A stretch of 64,000 nucleotides of DNA from Tetraselmis striata (taxonomy: Eukaryota > Chlorophyta > Chlorodendrophyceae > Chlorodendrales > Chlorodendraceae): assembly GCA_006384855.1 (NCBI GenBank), contig VCJN01002435.1:62001-126000 (forward strand). Direction: 5' to 3'. Each line of letters opens with the position of its first letter. Positions within the stretch are counted from its first letter, which is position 1. This document shows, piece by piece, positions 22,257-33,679 of this stretch. The notes below the pieces were generated by a model, which searched no databases, was not told where the DNA came from, and saw nothing but the letters and a program-made list of their open reading frames with translations. The translations under genes were made by a program, and so were the position numbers.

Positions 22257-25094
22257 CATATGCTGATCGATGCGGGCCGGGGCAGAATCTACCCTAGTAC
22301 TCTAGTACTGGTTTTCGCGAGGCGTGCAGCCGGGCAGGGGGCGAGGGTCCGCCATATGCTCGTATGCTGTCCAGTCAGAGGGCGCGTTCGCGAAATTGCA
22401 CGGCGGATGCGGGTGCGGCGCGTCATCGCAGTCGCCCCGAAACCATCGCATCTGCTGCTCTACGACGACGACGGTAATCGTCCGCCGCCGCGCGCTTGCG
22501 CGCGCCCGGCAGCAATGGCATGGTACACCACTCCACATATTAAGCCCTATGCCCCTTAAACTTATGCCCCTTAAACTCGCCGAATATCCGAGTTTACGAA
22601 TAGCAGGGCAGCTGAATCTACGGTGGATGACCTAAAACCCTGGAATATTTCAATGGAATATCTTCAAATTGCATCATCACAGGGTTTACTCAAACCCTGT
22701 TACCCTAACAACTGTCCTACACGAGTGGTTTTGGGGCGTGTATCTAAATACTAACCCCCCTTTGACACATCAGAGGTTGGGGTGCGCCAAAGACGTACCA
22801 CTGCGTGCACGCATGACGCATAGATAGAGCATTGCATGGTGGCATGGCCGTGGATGGGTGAGAAAGAATGTTAGCAAAGGGGCTAGGGTGGTGTTGGGTG
22901 GGGTGCTGGGGCCATGTAGGCGCGAGCCACTGTGTATGTTATACCATTGCCGCCCACTGTGGTACAACATGGGGGTGTAACTTCACGACAACTGTGTCGT
23001 AAGCCTGACACCTATCGGTGGGACAGTGTGTTGGGTGTACTTGCATACGAGCCGCTCACACTAGGTGCATGCCCCCTTTTAGCGATGCACCTGGAGTCTT
23101 GACACAAGCGCCACGCTTGACGTCCCATTTCACAGTTCACATCATTGGTTCAAGCACAATAGGAACATTTCAGTGCACTCCATTTCTGTGCCACCTGGGC
23201 CACAACGTGCTATACGGGAATGTAATCATGCACTGCTATTATATATAAAAGGTTAGCTTCCCCTCGCGGCAAGCCGGCAAGGAGGCCACGAGCAGCCTCT
23301 CATGCTTGCGCATGCAACAATTATTACATCAGCAAAGAATTCGCCATGATTTTGCTCCGAAACTAGTGAAGTCGATACATAGGGCTTGTCCCATACCCTG
23401 AATGACCTAGTTTCAGTGCTGTACACTCAAAGTTGATAGTTGCTGGCACATCAATGGCGATGTGGTATGAGTATACGGCGGTAAATGTGGCCCATGGGTA
23501 TGTATAGGCATGACGAGTCCCGCAACTCGCGATGGTTTTGTTGCGCCATGCCGCCATCGCCTCACGCAGTGCTGTGGCACGATTGAAAGTGTTCACGGCA
23601 ATGGCTGCGACGCGGGTCTAACGCGCTATGTCACAGCATTGTCCCCAAGCCGTGCGATTTACCCGTGGAAAGATGCACGCACGCGCGCACGGCCTCAATG
23701 TAGTGACCACTTCTGGGCATGTGGGTAGTTGAATTCGCAATCCCCATACTTACGTGGAGTGGCGCATAATCCTCATAGTCGTCGTCGTATCTTATAGTAG
23801 TCTATATTCTTTATTCTGAATATATTACTACTGATGCTGGGCATCTACTACTGGCGTACTGATAACTACTGAGTACGCGGGTACCTGCTTACGACTTACC
23901 GGACATTATTTTCAACCAATGTCCATGGCGGGTAGTAAGGCACTAAGGCAATAATGCCTTATTATAATTTCTTTTTTTTCGCGCGTACTCCACGCCCAGG
24001 ACGTGTATACAGGACAACGATTCCTGGCAACTACAGTTGAACAGTAAAACCCTGCAGCTTACAAATATATGTCTAGCGGTACCGATACCTACTTGCCGCT
24101 TGCTGCGTACGTGACGTGATGTTGGTAAACGGACTTTGTCGAGCTAGTGCCAAGCTTACTGATGGCGAACATGCATTAGCGCATATAATTATTGCCAAAT
24201 TGGCATAATGTATTATCCATGTGTGTATGTAATAATATAATCAATTATGCTGTCGACCGTTGTTGTTATCCGTTGGATGGATGTCGAGAATCAATTAGTC
24301 GTTACGTTGGTAAGCTGGTTAGACATGCAAACGAGGTCAGCTAGACGACGCGCGATTATATCAATACTTATGCACATACATGCTGTTTTCCTCAAAGTAT
24401 GGGCCTATAATGAAAAGCAGTCTAGCGCCAACGAGGGGGGGGGGGGGGTCAGAGACGAAATAAGGCATTCGTTACACAATAAGACGAAGCGCTGCTGGCT
24501 CCCTGGATCTCGTCATGGAATGATGACCCTAGCGTAATGTGAAAAACCGAAAACCCCGCGACATTATAACGCGCGCTGCTAATTCTCGTTATCTCGAGCT
24601 CCGCGACATGTACATCGTAGTCATCATAGTTACCGTATCAGATAGCCATTGACACGATACCAGTATACACCATTCATTCCACATCATAAGCGTTAACACA
24701 TAGGAATCTTGACAGATGCCGTGAGTTGCCAACTCGCGTCAGCTGCTGGCGACTGGTAGTTAGCCACTTTGCACGGCAACCGACAGCATGGGCGCCTAAA
24801 AAAACTTGAGCTGAGGGTGATGGGGCGTTGGGCAGGCGGCTAGGCGGTCATAAGCAGGCCAAAAAGTTGCGGATCTTTTGGGGCCACAACAGCATTGAAG
24901 ATTATGGCACTGTGGCAACCTCGCGGGCGTTGCTTACAGCATGTGCAGGCTCGCAGCCCAGTCCCCCCCCCCCCCCCCCCCCGCCCCCGCGGCCCACAAC
25001 TCAAGGGCCTCAGTTAGGGCCTACAGGAAGCCCTAGCAGTTTGGAGGCTGCGACCGCGGCTGCTCCCGGAAGTCCGCACATGCTACGCCGGCGC
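22257..25094. other. AT-richer intergenic region, no supported gene
   Basis: Short overlapping frames only. A tandem CCCCTTAAACT motif lies near 22550-22577 and a G run near 24436-24448. The likely poly(A) motif of the UNC-50 gene lies at its right end. I see no gene, RNA gene or mobile-element coding domain. Confidence 0.5.
24934..24938 (-). terminator. TGTAA poly(A) motif downstream of the UNC-50 gene
   Basis: TTACA on the plus strand (TGTAA on the coding strand), about 157 nt past the UNC-50 stop. TGTAA is the usual green-algal polyadenylation motif. Confidence 0.45.
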
Positions 25095-28000
25095 TCAGTC
25101 GAAGTATATGCCCAGCGTGAAGATGGTGGGGTTGAAGCCGGAGATGAGGGAGAAGGGCATCATGAAGAGCAGCGCGCCCACAGGCCAGAGGAACACCTGC
25201 GGGAGGGAGGTGGCACAGCAGTGAGGTGAGCGGCCAGGTGAGCACGCCCTGCCTCACGCCCGCGACGGCATCTGTCACCCCCACCCACGTGCTTGCCTGT
25301 AATCCTACGAGAGCAATATAGTCTCTGACAGGTGCCGATGCGGAACCACGATAACCACGGTCAGAACCCACACGTGATCTCCCGATGACCCAGGCAGGCG
25401 GCACAACAGCCAATTTGCGGGCGACTGTTGCCACGCATCGCCTGCCAGCTAAGGGCGTATCCGGGGCTTGTCTATGCATATTGGGTCGGAATAGATGCGG
25501 TGGAGCCCGCACATGGGAAACAACTACACCGCACCACACGGCACGGCATCACACCACTCCACACTGCACACATGACCTGACCGGACCTGACATCAAATCC
25601 AGCCCCACCCGACCTAAAGTGAATACAATGTACATTGAAAACAATTACACCACACGGCACCACACCACACCATGCGACATGACATGACATCAAATCCAGC
25701 CCCACGCGAGTTCAAATGAATGCAATGTAGAGGCGCCACAATAAGAACGCTTATTTTTTTCGACTTTGGAAAGGGGGCGCTAGGAAATTGTTCCGGTAAG
25801 TGCGACATTCGCGGAGGCCGCGGGGGGGGGGGGGGGGGGGGGGGGGGGTACTGCTAATAAGTAAGAACTTGTAATAAAGCACAAGGGTATGGTTCAAGTT
25901 TGCCCATGTCTGGCGACTTGGCGGGGGCGAGTCGGTACTTCGCGCGTCTTCACCGCCCGCGGAGGCTGCCGCCGCTACGAAAGTCGTATTTACGACGCAC
26001 CTCGCGCTGGCTGGCTGCATGCCGACTGCCGGACATCGCATCAGCCTTGCAAAGCGGCATATGCCGGTAGGGCAGCGCGTGTGCTCAACGAATGCTCTTA
26101 TAAGCGGGTGCCCTAGAGTAAACGGCGAAAGGGCGGTGTCGCGTTCTTAAGGAAATGTTCCCATAGTTGCGCCGGCACCCGTAGTCCGTGCCGAGTTCAA
26201 CCGCACACCCCGGCGTGTTTCGGCTCCCGGCGTGTTTCGGATGGGATGCGCCCCGGTTCGGACGCCCGTTGAGATGATTGCGGGAGCGGCAAGTTTGTCA
26301 TGCTCTCGAGGCTGGGGTGCCTCGCCACCCTTCCGATCCCCCGTCATCACTCTGCTGCTGCTGTTGTGGAAGGGGGGGGGGGGGGGGATCGCGCGCCTCG
26401 GTGTGCTCCAGGAAGGGCAGCGCGCTGTAGCCCAGAAAATTGAGGTAGTGGTACACCGTGAGCGCGAAGGCGTACAGCACGTTGGAGAAGACCGCGGGCA
26501 GGTAGCTGTTCCACAGCAGGAAGGGCGACAGGAAATACTGCACCACTGCGGACCAGAAACAGGATGGGGGGGGGGGGGGGGGGAGGGGGGTTCAAAGTAG
26601 CGTATGTACGGCGAATCCACAGCGTGGTTGCGGGACGGGACATGGTGGTGGTACTCAGGGAGTGGTGGCGGCGGAGGCAGTGGTGGTGGTGTGGCTGGGA
26701 GGGCAGGAGGGGGGGGGGGGGGGGGGGGGGGGGGCGCACCGTAGAGCAGAATGAAGAGCGGGAAGTACGAGTTGCAGTGCACGTCAAAGGCGTAGAGCCT
26801 GGGAAGGGGGAAGGGGATTGGGGGGAAGGGGGAAGGGGGAAGGTATGGTCAGGACTGGAGGGCAGCCGCCATGGGGGGGTGGCGGAGGAGGGGAGGGCAC
26901 ACGGCGTGCGGCAGCTGGCCGTGCTAGGGCCAGGGCTAGGGCCCGGGTCGGGCTAGGGCGTGGCTAGCCAGATGGTGGGGCGGAGCAGGTGGCAGGGTGG
27001 CGGTGGCGGTGGCATGTCGTCGGCGCAGAGCGGGGCACAGGATGCTTCAGCAGGCGGTTGGCATGCTGCCCCCAGCACCTTGCCGTGGGCGGTTCACGGG
27101 TGCGCCGCGCTACTGGGGGGAAAGGGATACGCCTGCGACATGCCGACTACTCGTGTGTTGATTCATTCATTGATGGACGGACTGCCGCCCTGATTGAGTA
27201 ATTGGAACGCCGTGCTGCAAGTAATCCAAATACTCCCTACGTTGGTGTGAATCCACGGGATGCCCCGCCCGGCCGCTGAAGTGCTCACCAAAGCCGCGCA
27301 CAGGGGGCCAGCCCCCCCCCCCCCCCCCCCCCCCCCCAATTATGACCGTACTGTCCAGCATGTCGCGCCGACAGTGTGATCCCTGTCCAGGTGTGCTGGT
27401 ACGGTGCCAGCCTAGCCCAGCGCTGCATGTTCGTAACCACACATAACATTGGCAAACGAGGCCCGTGATCACAGTGCCAGCGTGACGCGCTGCTGAAAAG
27501 TCCTGCCACATGGGGGGCCTGGCGTGCCCCCCCTCCAACCCCCCCCCCCCCCCCCCCCCCGCCGCCGCCGCGTGCCTTTTGGACAAGCAACGCGACAGAC
27601 CAAAGATGCGCGATACCCTGGCGTGCGTGATACCCTGGCAAGAGAGAGGGGGGGGGAGATCACCACTCCACGTGCTGCTCCACGGCGTGGCTGTGCTGCT
27701 GCCGTTTCCGCAGGAACTTGTTGGCGACAAACCTGGGTGCAAAGGGGAAGGGGGGGCGGGGGGGGGGGGGGGGGGGGGGAGGCAGGGGGGAATGAGCTAG
27801 TCCCCCGTGCCCCCTCCGCGCGGGCCCACCCAGGCCCAGGCCCGCGCCAGTGCGGCAGCGCACTCACCAGCAGGCGGTGGCGATGAGGCAGCCGATGAGC
27901 AGGAAGTCCACCACCACGGCGGACAGCACCGTCAGCGCCGAGTGCCACAGGCTGTCCCCGAACCTGCACCGCGCCGCACCACAGTGCGTCGGTTTGGCCG

Positions 28001-28972
28001 CGGGCTCCCAGCGGGCGCCTGAGGGTGCCCCGCTCCCAAGGTGCGCTGACCTAGATGGAGGGGGGGAAGGGGGGGGGGGGGGGGGGGGGGAGCGGGGGGC
28101 CGCACGTGACGCAGTAGGCGGCCGCCGCGATGGCGAGCAGCATGCAGCACACGCACACGTAGGCGGGGTCGTCTCGCGCCCACTGGTTCTTGGTCTTCTT
28201 GTGGTACGCGGTGCTCTTGTACCTGCGAGAGCCCGGGTCGCGAGGACGTGGCAAGCGGATTGCTCAGCCGAGCCGTGAATGTCTCCCCCCCCCCCCCCCC
28301 CCCTCCCCCCCGGGTCCAGCGCCCAGCGCATGTGGGTGTGTTCGCGCGTATATGTGTGTGTATGTGTGGGTTGATCGGCATCACCCCTCCAGGGGGACAG
28401 ACGGTGGAAGGGCGAGGGGGGGAGCGGGGTGTGTGGTGGGGGGGGGGGGGGGGTACGCTGTCTTTGGAGAGATGCACAGCTGCAGCATGAGCCAGAAGGT
28501 GTACCTGCAGGTCAGGGCCAGCGTGGTTCAGCGTAGAGCCAGGGAGGAAGCAGCCGTGTCAGGAAACCCCCCGCCCCCCGCCCCCACTCCCCAGCCCGCC
28601 GATGCACAGGCGCAACCTGTGTTTTATCATCTACTTTCGTTCACGCAAAAGAATAAAGCTATTCAGACTCGGGATCAATCCCGCCCCCCGCCCCCTCTCC
28701 GGGCGCCAGGTCCAGTCAATGGGCCGAGGCGAGAAGCCACGCAGACGTTGGGTCAAGTGTGCGGCGGAGGGCGGTTCTCTCAGGTCCGGGCGGGACAGGG
28801 TGGGACGTGGCGGGCGGAGTGCGCACTCGAAGTCCATCTGCCGGGGCTTGACCACCCTACGGAGGTATTGCGGCAGGTAAGAGTAGCTGCGGAAGCCGGA
28901 GCCGTGACGCCTGAGGCCGCCGCCGCCGCCGCCGCTGCCGCCCGCGCCACCGCTCTTGTGCAGCGGCAGCAT
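25095..28972 (-). CDS. UNC-50 family Golgi membrane protein (8 exons)
   Basis: Homologue of animal UNC-50 and yeast Gmh1, multi-pass Golgi membrane proteins involved in membrane trafficking. Exons (-): 28972-28827, 28504-28457, 28222-28106, 27963-27868, 27732-27664, 26798-26740, 26545-26397 and 25196-25095 join in frame to 261 residues. Landmarks in family order: LPQYLRRVVKPRQMDFE, TFWLMLQLCISPK, YHKKTKNQWARDDPAY (the hallmark block), FLLIGCLIATACW, FVANKFLRKR, HVEW joined to LYAFDVHCNSYFPLFILLY, YHYLNFLGYSALPFL, and FNPTIFTLGIYFD at the end. Several hydrophobic segments match the usual membrane helices. The Gly-rich N-terminus is short. The last intron (25197-26396) is long and, in this model, starts with a GC donor. 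Introns carry many poly-C runs on the sense strand. Confidence 0.9.
25519..25729. repeat. Diverged tandem duplication inside UNC-50 intron 7
   Basis: Two units share ACATCAAATCCAGCCCCAC and an AATACAATGTA/AATGCAATGTA end (about 25519-25631 and 25639-25729). The text is CA/CACACC-rich, similar in style to the PGP phosphatase intron repeat. Confidence 0.55.
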
Positions 28973-29647
28973 TCTGGCTGAAGGTCCGTGCGCTGCCCGC
29001 GCTAGAGGCGCCGCCCCCGCTGCTCGCTGAGCCCCTTATTGTCGCGCCGCACAGGGGAACCGCCCGCCCCAATAAAAACGGGCCGTCACCGCGGAAAACA
29101 GCGCAGAACTCCCCGACTTCCGGTCCAACCCCGCGCGACCTCACGCCGCCTTACACTCCGGCACTGCACTGCCGCGAAGTCCGACGGCTCTGAGAAAGGG
29201 TACTGATATATCTGGCAAGGAGTGAGGTGCCGGGGGGGCACGGATCTTTTACGGCGGCTTGAGTGAAGTATGTGATAAGGGTGACATCAACTAGCGCGTA
29301 GGTGGCAAAAACTTGAAATGGCGGGGCCGGCCCCCGCCGCGTTTTGCCACCCTTGCAGTAGGAGTTGTAGCGTTATTTTTCAAAATATTGTCGCTATGCT
29401 CTGCAACAGCCTACAATAATAATGCTTCTGGATTTCCTTCTGGATTTCTGTGTGGATTTCTTGCATGTTGCGTCTAGCACATGTAATCATTATAATAATG
29501 CTGGGTATACGCGCCATGATGAGATAATGTTACACACACAGGGTGCGATATTAATATGTAGGATTATAGGGGACTGGGACTAAAAGATTCGAGCGTAAAA
29601 GGTACAAGCCGGGGCGCTGTAGTCTCTAAATTGTCATCCCGTTTTGG
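28973..29647. other. 5' flank of the UNC-50 gene, no supported gene
   Basis: A GC-rich upstream flank changes to AT-richer text near 29350. It contains the dispersed segment at 29432-29490 that is related to the flank of the 20.4-kb element. Confidence 0.5.
29432..29490 (+). repeat. Dispersed segment related to the flank of the 20.4-kb element
   Basis: Shares TTCTGGATTT, a TTCTGGA(C/T)TTCTG block, CGGATTTCTTG/TGGATTTCTTG and CTAGCACAT(AT)GTAATCAT with about 20335-20400. In the first locus the repeat stops at the element terminus; here the sequence continues uninterrupted. Confidence 0.55.
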
Positions 29648-30082
29648 GCAGCTAGACAGCGTAGATTTTGCATCAAAATGTACCAGGTCGGCTGGGACCA
29701 AAAGATCCACGGGGTCGGCTGCCTGGGACCAAAAGATCCACGACTGGTACGGGGCCGCCAGACCGGATGGTGTCCGGAAAGGCGCCGCGCGTCCCGAGCC
29801 CCCGCCGGTGTTGTAAATTACATGCCACCAGCGATCACGTGGCTCATCAGGATAGTACATTCCGCTATGCTGCTCTCGGCCCCTCATCACGGCTAAGATG
29901 CTGGGAAAGCCTGACTAATTGCTGCCGCACCTGGGCTTATCGGACACGGAACACCCCTGTGGGATGACGTATATCAAAATGATATTCACTCCCCACCTCA
30001 GGTGCTTTCACAACTAACCAGACTATCCTTAATCCAAATCGAGCAGCATCCGGAAACGTACCACAAAAGCGAATAATTGTGG

Positions 30083-30293
30083 AGACAATATAGTCGGGTG
30101 CCTTCCAACAACTGAAGGTGCCCCCGGTCCCCGGCCGCCCTTTATACTCGGATATAAAGGGTGCCGCCGGACCGGCGCCGGCCGGTCCTGGCGTACCGGG
30201 CCGGCAGGGTCGTCACTTAACCCTGACGGCGCTGCGAAAACCAGCAAGGTTTCCTAGGTCGTTCCTCCCAAGGAAACCCTACAATTTTCGCAG
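30083..30293 (-). repeat. Direct repeat A2 of the 29.6-33.2 kb element
   Basis: Runs from AGACAATATAG to CAAGGAAACCCTACA on the plus strand and is highly similar to 33048-33243, with a few small indels (for example GGATATAAAGG versus GGATAAAGG). Very GC-rich centre. Confidence 0.85.
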
Positions 30294-30462
30294 CTAGACA
30301 GAGTAGATTTTGCATCAAAATGTACGGGGTCGGCTGGGACCAAAAGATCCAACAGATGAAAGAACAGTGGCCGGCGGTCTGGCGGGGCCCGTACACGGAC
30401 ATATGTGAGCCAAATTATACAGGGAATTATATTCAATCAGGAACAAACACAGGAACGGGGCA

Positions 30463-31459
30463 TCACCAGCACGGTATAAAATTGCCACTTAGAACGGGAC
30501 TAAGTTGCGTCCCGGGAGGTATCCGAGTCCGTGTCGGATGGATAATAACTGTCAGCGTCACTATCGTAGTATCGTCCGGTTCGTCCTCTTCGGCAAGTGA
30601 CATGATCGCACGCGACACGGACAGAACGTGCTCCTCATCCAGCCCCATATAGCGGAGCTGAGCAGAGGATGACTTCCAGCCACCATGCTGGCCCCATGTA
30701 GTGAGCGGGCTGTCTGCGTTAGCGGCGGCGGAAGCACCTACTATGTGCCTTATTGACAAAGCCAGAGATGAACAGCCAGTCATCAAGATAGCAGAGCATC
30801 ATGCTGCCCCTAATGCCCCGCCAGTGTCGCACCAGAACTCCCATGACTTTAGAAAAGAAGCGGGGGGCATCAAACAGCCCAAAGCATAGAACTCACCGAG
30901 TGTAGAATTTTCCTCTCCATTCAGACCCGCTGTAAGGAGCAGCTGAGTCATGGAGGCGGACATGGTAATAGCCCTGAGTCAGATCTATGCTGGTCAGCAT
31001 GTCGCCGGGATTCACCAGGTCTGACAACTTAGAAAACGACTCCATGTTGAAGGGAGTCTAAACCTAGTGTTTGTTGACATGACGCTGATCGCAGTTCAGC
31101 CTGAGTCCACCATGGGGTTTAGGAACCACACCCAAAGGGTTCAGCACCACAGGACGCATAGGTTCTTCTCTGATATGGCCCAACGGCAACAGCAGAGCGA
31201 TCTGCCCATCAATAAAATCGGGGTGCTGCAGCGCGGAAGGGTGATTTGGCAGATGACTGGGTGGTGCGGGACCATCAGCCCAGTTCATACGGTAGCCATG
31301 CCTGACCCAATCTCTGACCTGACTGTCTCTGACTGATTCAGTGAAGCTGTCCCAAAATTGCCAGCCTTTACGGATAACACCGGCCGATTCCACAAGAGAA
31401 TTGACGTCCAAAGCCGGCTCATGAGGAAGCTCAAAATTAGCTGACGTTAAAACCGTCAC
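30463..31459 (-). pseudogene. Reverse transcriptase, YLDD type, frameshifted
   Basis: Minus-strand frames give ordered RT motifs: PLGVVPKPHGGLRLNCDQR (about 31140-31075), then after a frameshift SIDLTQGYYHVRL (motif A Asp, about 30990-30950). An in-frame stop follows near 30895, then FGLFDAPRFFSKVM and CYLDDWLFIS (motif C double Asp, YLDDWLF at 30790-30770). A further shift leads to QLRYMGLDEEHVLSVSRAIM, which resembles the segment after the palm. The YLDDW form is typical of DIRS-like RTs. Catalytic Asp residues are present but the gene is broken at least three times. Confidence 0.75.
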
Positions 31460-31906
31460 AAAATGCCAACGCCACAGACAACATCATAGTGGTCAGCAAG
31501 CAGCCTGGATGCCTGCTGCATGAATCAAACAGTGAGTTTGAACTCGAAATCGTCCGAAACTGAAAATAACAGTATTTTCAAATTAAATATCGCTCCGACA
31601 CAACGGGAGATATGAATCGTCACACAGGGTGTGCCGCCCTTTACACGAATGCATCGCCGGCCAACTTATGGAAAGTTGCCGAGACAATTGCCAGGGGCAG
31701 CACATAGTCGCAGGGACATCATATGTATTACATACGAGGTATCTCTCGGAGATATACAGGTGACTCTCACTGAGGAGATCAGAGCTGCTATGACACAAGC
31801 ATGAGCTCAGCTCCCGGAGGAGGGCTAACAGTCGCCCGGAGGCCTAACTGCAGCTACACGAAACACCATCACTGGCCAGGCCAGGAGGATTGCAGACTCC
31901 ACAGCT

Positions 31907-32957
31907 TCATCGACGTGCACTCGGGCAGTCCCTACTGAAGTGTCCCTTCCTCTGGCAGCGATAACATGTATGTGATGTCTGCAGCAGAAGACCGACCAGG
32001 AGGAGACTTCTCCTCGCGACGGCCGCCCTCCCTCCGGTTGTCGCTCCCACGGTGAAAAGACTCGGGCTCGCGAGAAGAGGAAGAAGGCTTCGCGCGCGAA
32101 GAAGAAGAGGAATATTTCTTGGCCTTGACCTTCTCAATCGCCTTCTTCAGCTCCTTGTAGTCTGTTGAGCCCTTCTCGCCGAGAGGGTCCACTGCATCGA
32201 ACTCCTTGGCGACCTCCGCGCCGTACTCGTGCTCCACATGCAGTTTCTTGCCACGCTTGTTAATCCGAAGAGCCACAGTGGTACACAATGCCAGTGCCGC
32301 GGTAATCGTCTTGAACATCTCCGCAGACGAAGCTGGCGAGGAAGCAGGAAGATCGGTGCCGTCCCCCACCAAGTCACGCAGGGGCTCCTCCGCCGGTGCC
32401 AAAAGGTCTACATCTGGTCGTCTAGGTCGCGTTGAAGAATACGAGCATCAGCGGTATGGCGGCGGTGAACCTTAGTTACCATCTTTGTCCAGCCAGCCAT
32501 CCTCGGGTGCGTTGATGGAGCGAGACGGTGCTTCCACAGCCGGAGGTTGAGATGATCTCTTGCCCTTGCGGTCGTAGTTGGCGTCCCCCTCCGCAACGCA
32601 TTTCGAAGCTGAAGCCGAAGTGGACGGACCGCTCGACGACGCGACTGCCTGCTTTAGCTCAGAAACCTCTCGTTCGATACGGAGTAGAGCAGCAGAAGTA
32701 TCAGCTACTGCATGTTTAGCGGCGACGAGAGAGGGAGATTCAGCTACCCCGTGTGCAGGTAGAGTGTCGCCACCTAGGACAGTGAGATGATTTTTGCGCG
32801 TAACGAGTTGTTCACGAAGAGCTTTACAGGAGTCCAGTAACTCGTTCCAAACGAGTTCAAACTTGTCTACTGCTAAAACAGAGACGAGAAAGCATGGCGA
32901 CAGCACCACGAGCGAGACAAAGAGCCACGCCCAAGACGTACTTGCGGAGCGAGCCAT
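31907..32957 (-). pseudogene. Gag-like polyprotein with CCHC zinc knuckle, frameshifted
   Basis: ATG at 32957 (MARSASTSWAWLF, unusually hydrophobic start) opens a frame to 32472 with a helical region (SAALLRIEREVSELKQAV) and basic Ser-rich text. The next frame (to 31932) has KLHVEHEYGAEVAKEF, KELKKAIEKVKAKK and an Arg/Ser-rich domain. A third frame gives CYRCQRKGHFSRDC, a C-X2-C-X4-H-X4-C nucleic-acid-binding knuckle, stopping at 31907. At least two frameshifts separate these parts. It lies directly upstream of the RT in transcript order. Confidence 0.65.
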
Positions 32958-33047
32958 GGTGAGTGCCGGGATCAAACACACTACAGAACGCGGAAGAAAT
33001 TTGAATTTTTGTAGTCGAAGACGAAACGAAAATGTACCAGTCGTAGA

Positions 33048-33243
33048 AGACAATATAGTGGGGTGCCTTCCAACAACTGAAGGTGCCCCCGGTCCCCGGC
33101 CGCCCTTTATACTCGGATAAAGGGTGCCGCCGGACCGGCGCCGGCCGGTCCTGGCGTACCGGGCCGGCAGGGTCGTCACTTAACCCTGACGGCGCTGCGA
33201 AAACCAGGGTTTCCTAGGTCGTTCCTCCCAAGGAAACCCTACA
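33048..33243 (-). repeat. Direct repeat A1 of the 29.6-33.2 kb element
   Basis: Partner of 30083-30293 in the same orientation. It lies just upstream of the Gag-like start at 32957 on the minus strand, so it probably carries the element promoter. Confidence 0.85.
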
Positions 33244-33679
33244 GTTTTTATTTTGGTACAAAATACACGCAGTAACCCTGTGCGGGTTTTAGGGTTTCGA
33301 TCAGTTTGCATAAACTAGCATGAGGCACATGCGCAGGTGCATGCTCACGGCGGGGCGGGGTACTCCCAAATACAGTCGTGCGGCCATTTGTCTGCTTCCG
33401 TTGCCTAGTCCAACCGATCTTGTATCGGGGGGGGGGGGGGGGGGGGGGCTCGCATGCAGCCCCACGCGTCCCGAAGGCAGGCATGCAGCCACGGTCAGCA
33501 AGGTAGTAGTAGAGTGCAACTGGACCGGCGATTCGTTTGCACGGGACGATGAGGCACTTTCGAACTCCCCGTCTAACGCGCAAGCAGCCAAACCCATACG
33601 CTATAATTGGGCATTGCCTTCCTGCCGAAGAAGGCCACAATGCATATATATGCCGCCGCATATGGTCGTCGGCTTCAAA

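Larger units (their letters stand above)
29648..33243 (-). mobile_element. Decayed DIRS/PAT-like retroelement with split direct repeats
   Basis: Read on the minus strand: A1 (33243-33048), Gag-like frames (32957 to about 31907), reverse transcriptase (31459 to about 30470), B1 (about 30352-30291), A2 (30293-30083) and B2 (29713-29648). A1 and A2 are direct repeats of about 200 bp. B1 and B2 share AGATTTTGCATCAAAATGTA and GGACCAAAAGATCCA. The order A1-ORFs-B1A2-B2 and a YLDDW-type reverse transcriptase point to PAT/kangaroo/TOC-like DIRS elements rather than ordinary LTR elements. No RNase H, methyltransferase or recombinase domain was found, and the ORFs have frameshifts and stops. About 370 bp separate A2 from the recognisable part of B2, so the right limits of B are uncertain. 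Confidence 0.65.

Noticed and set aside
26147-26787. Pro-rich minus frames of 211 and 146 residues
   Set aside because: Poly-Pro comes from intronic C runs. The real UNC-50 exons lie inside in another phase.
28190-28981. 263-residue plus-strand frame
   Set aside because: It is antisense to UNC-50 exons 1-3, which have clear family motifs; homopolymers inflate the frame.
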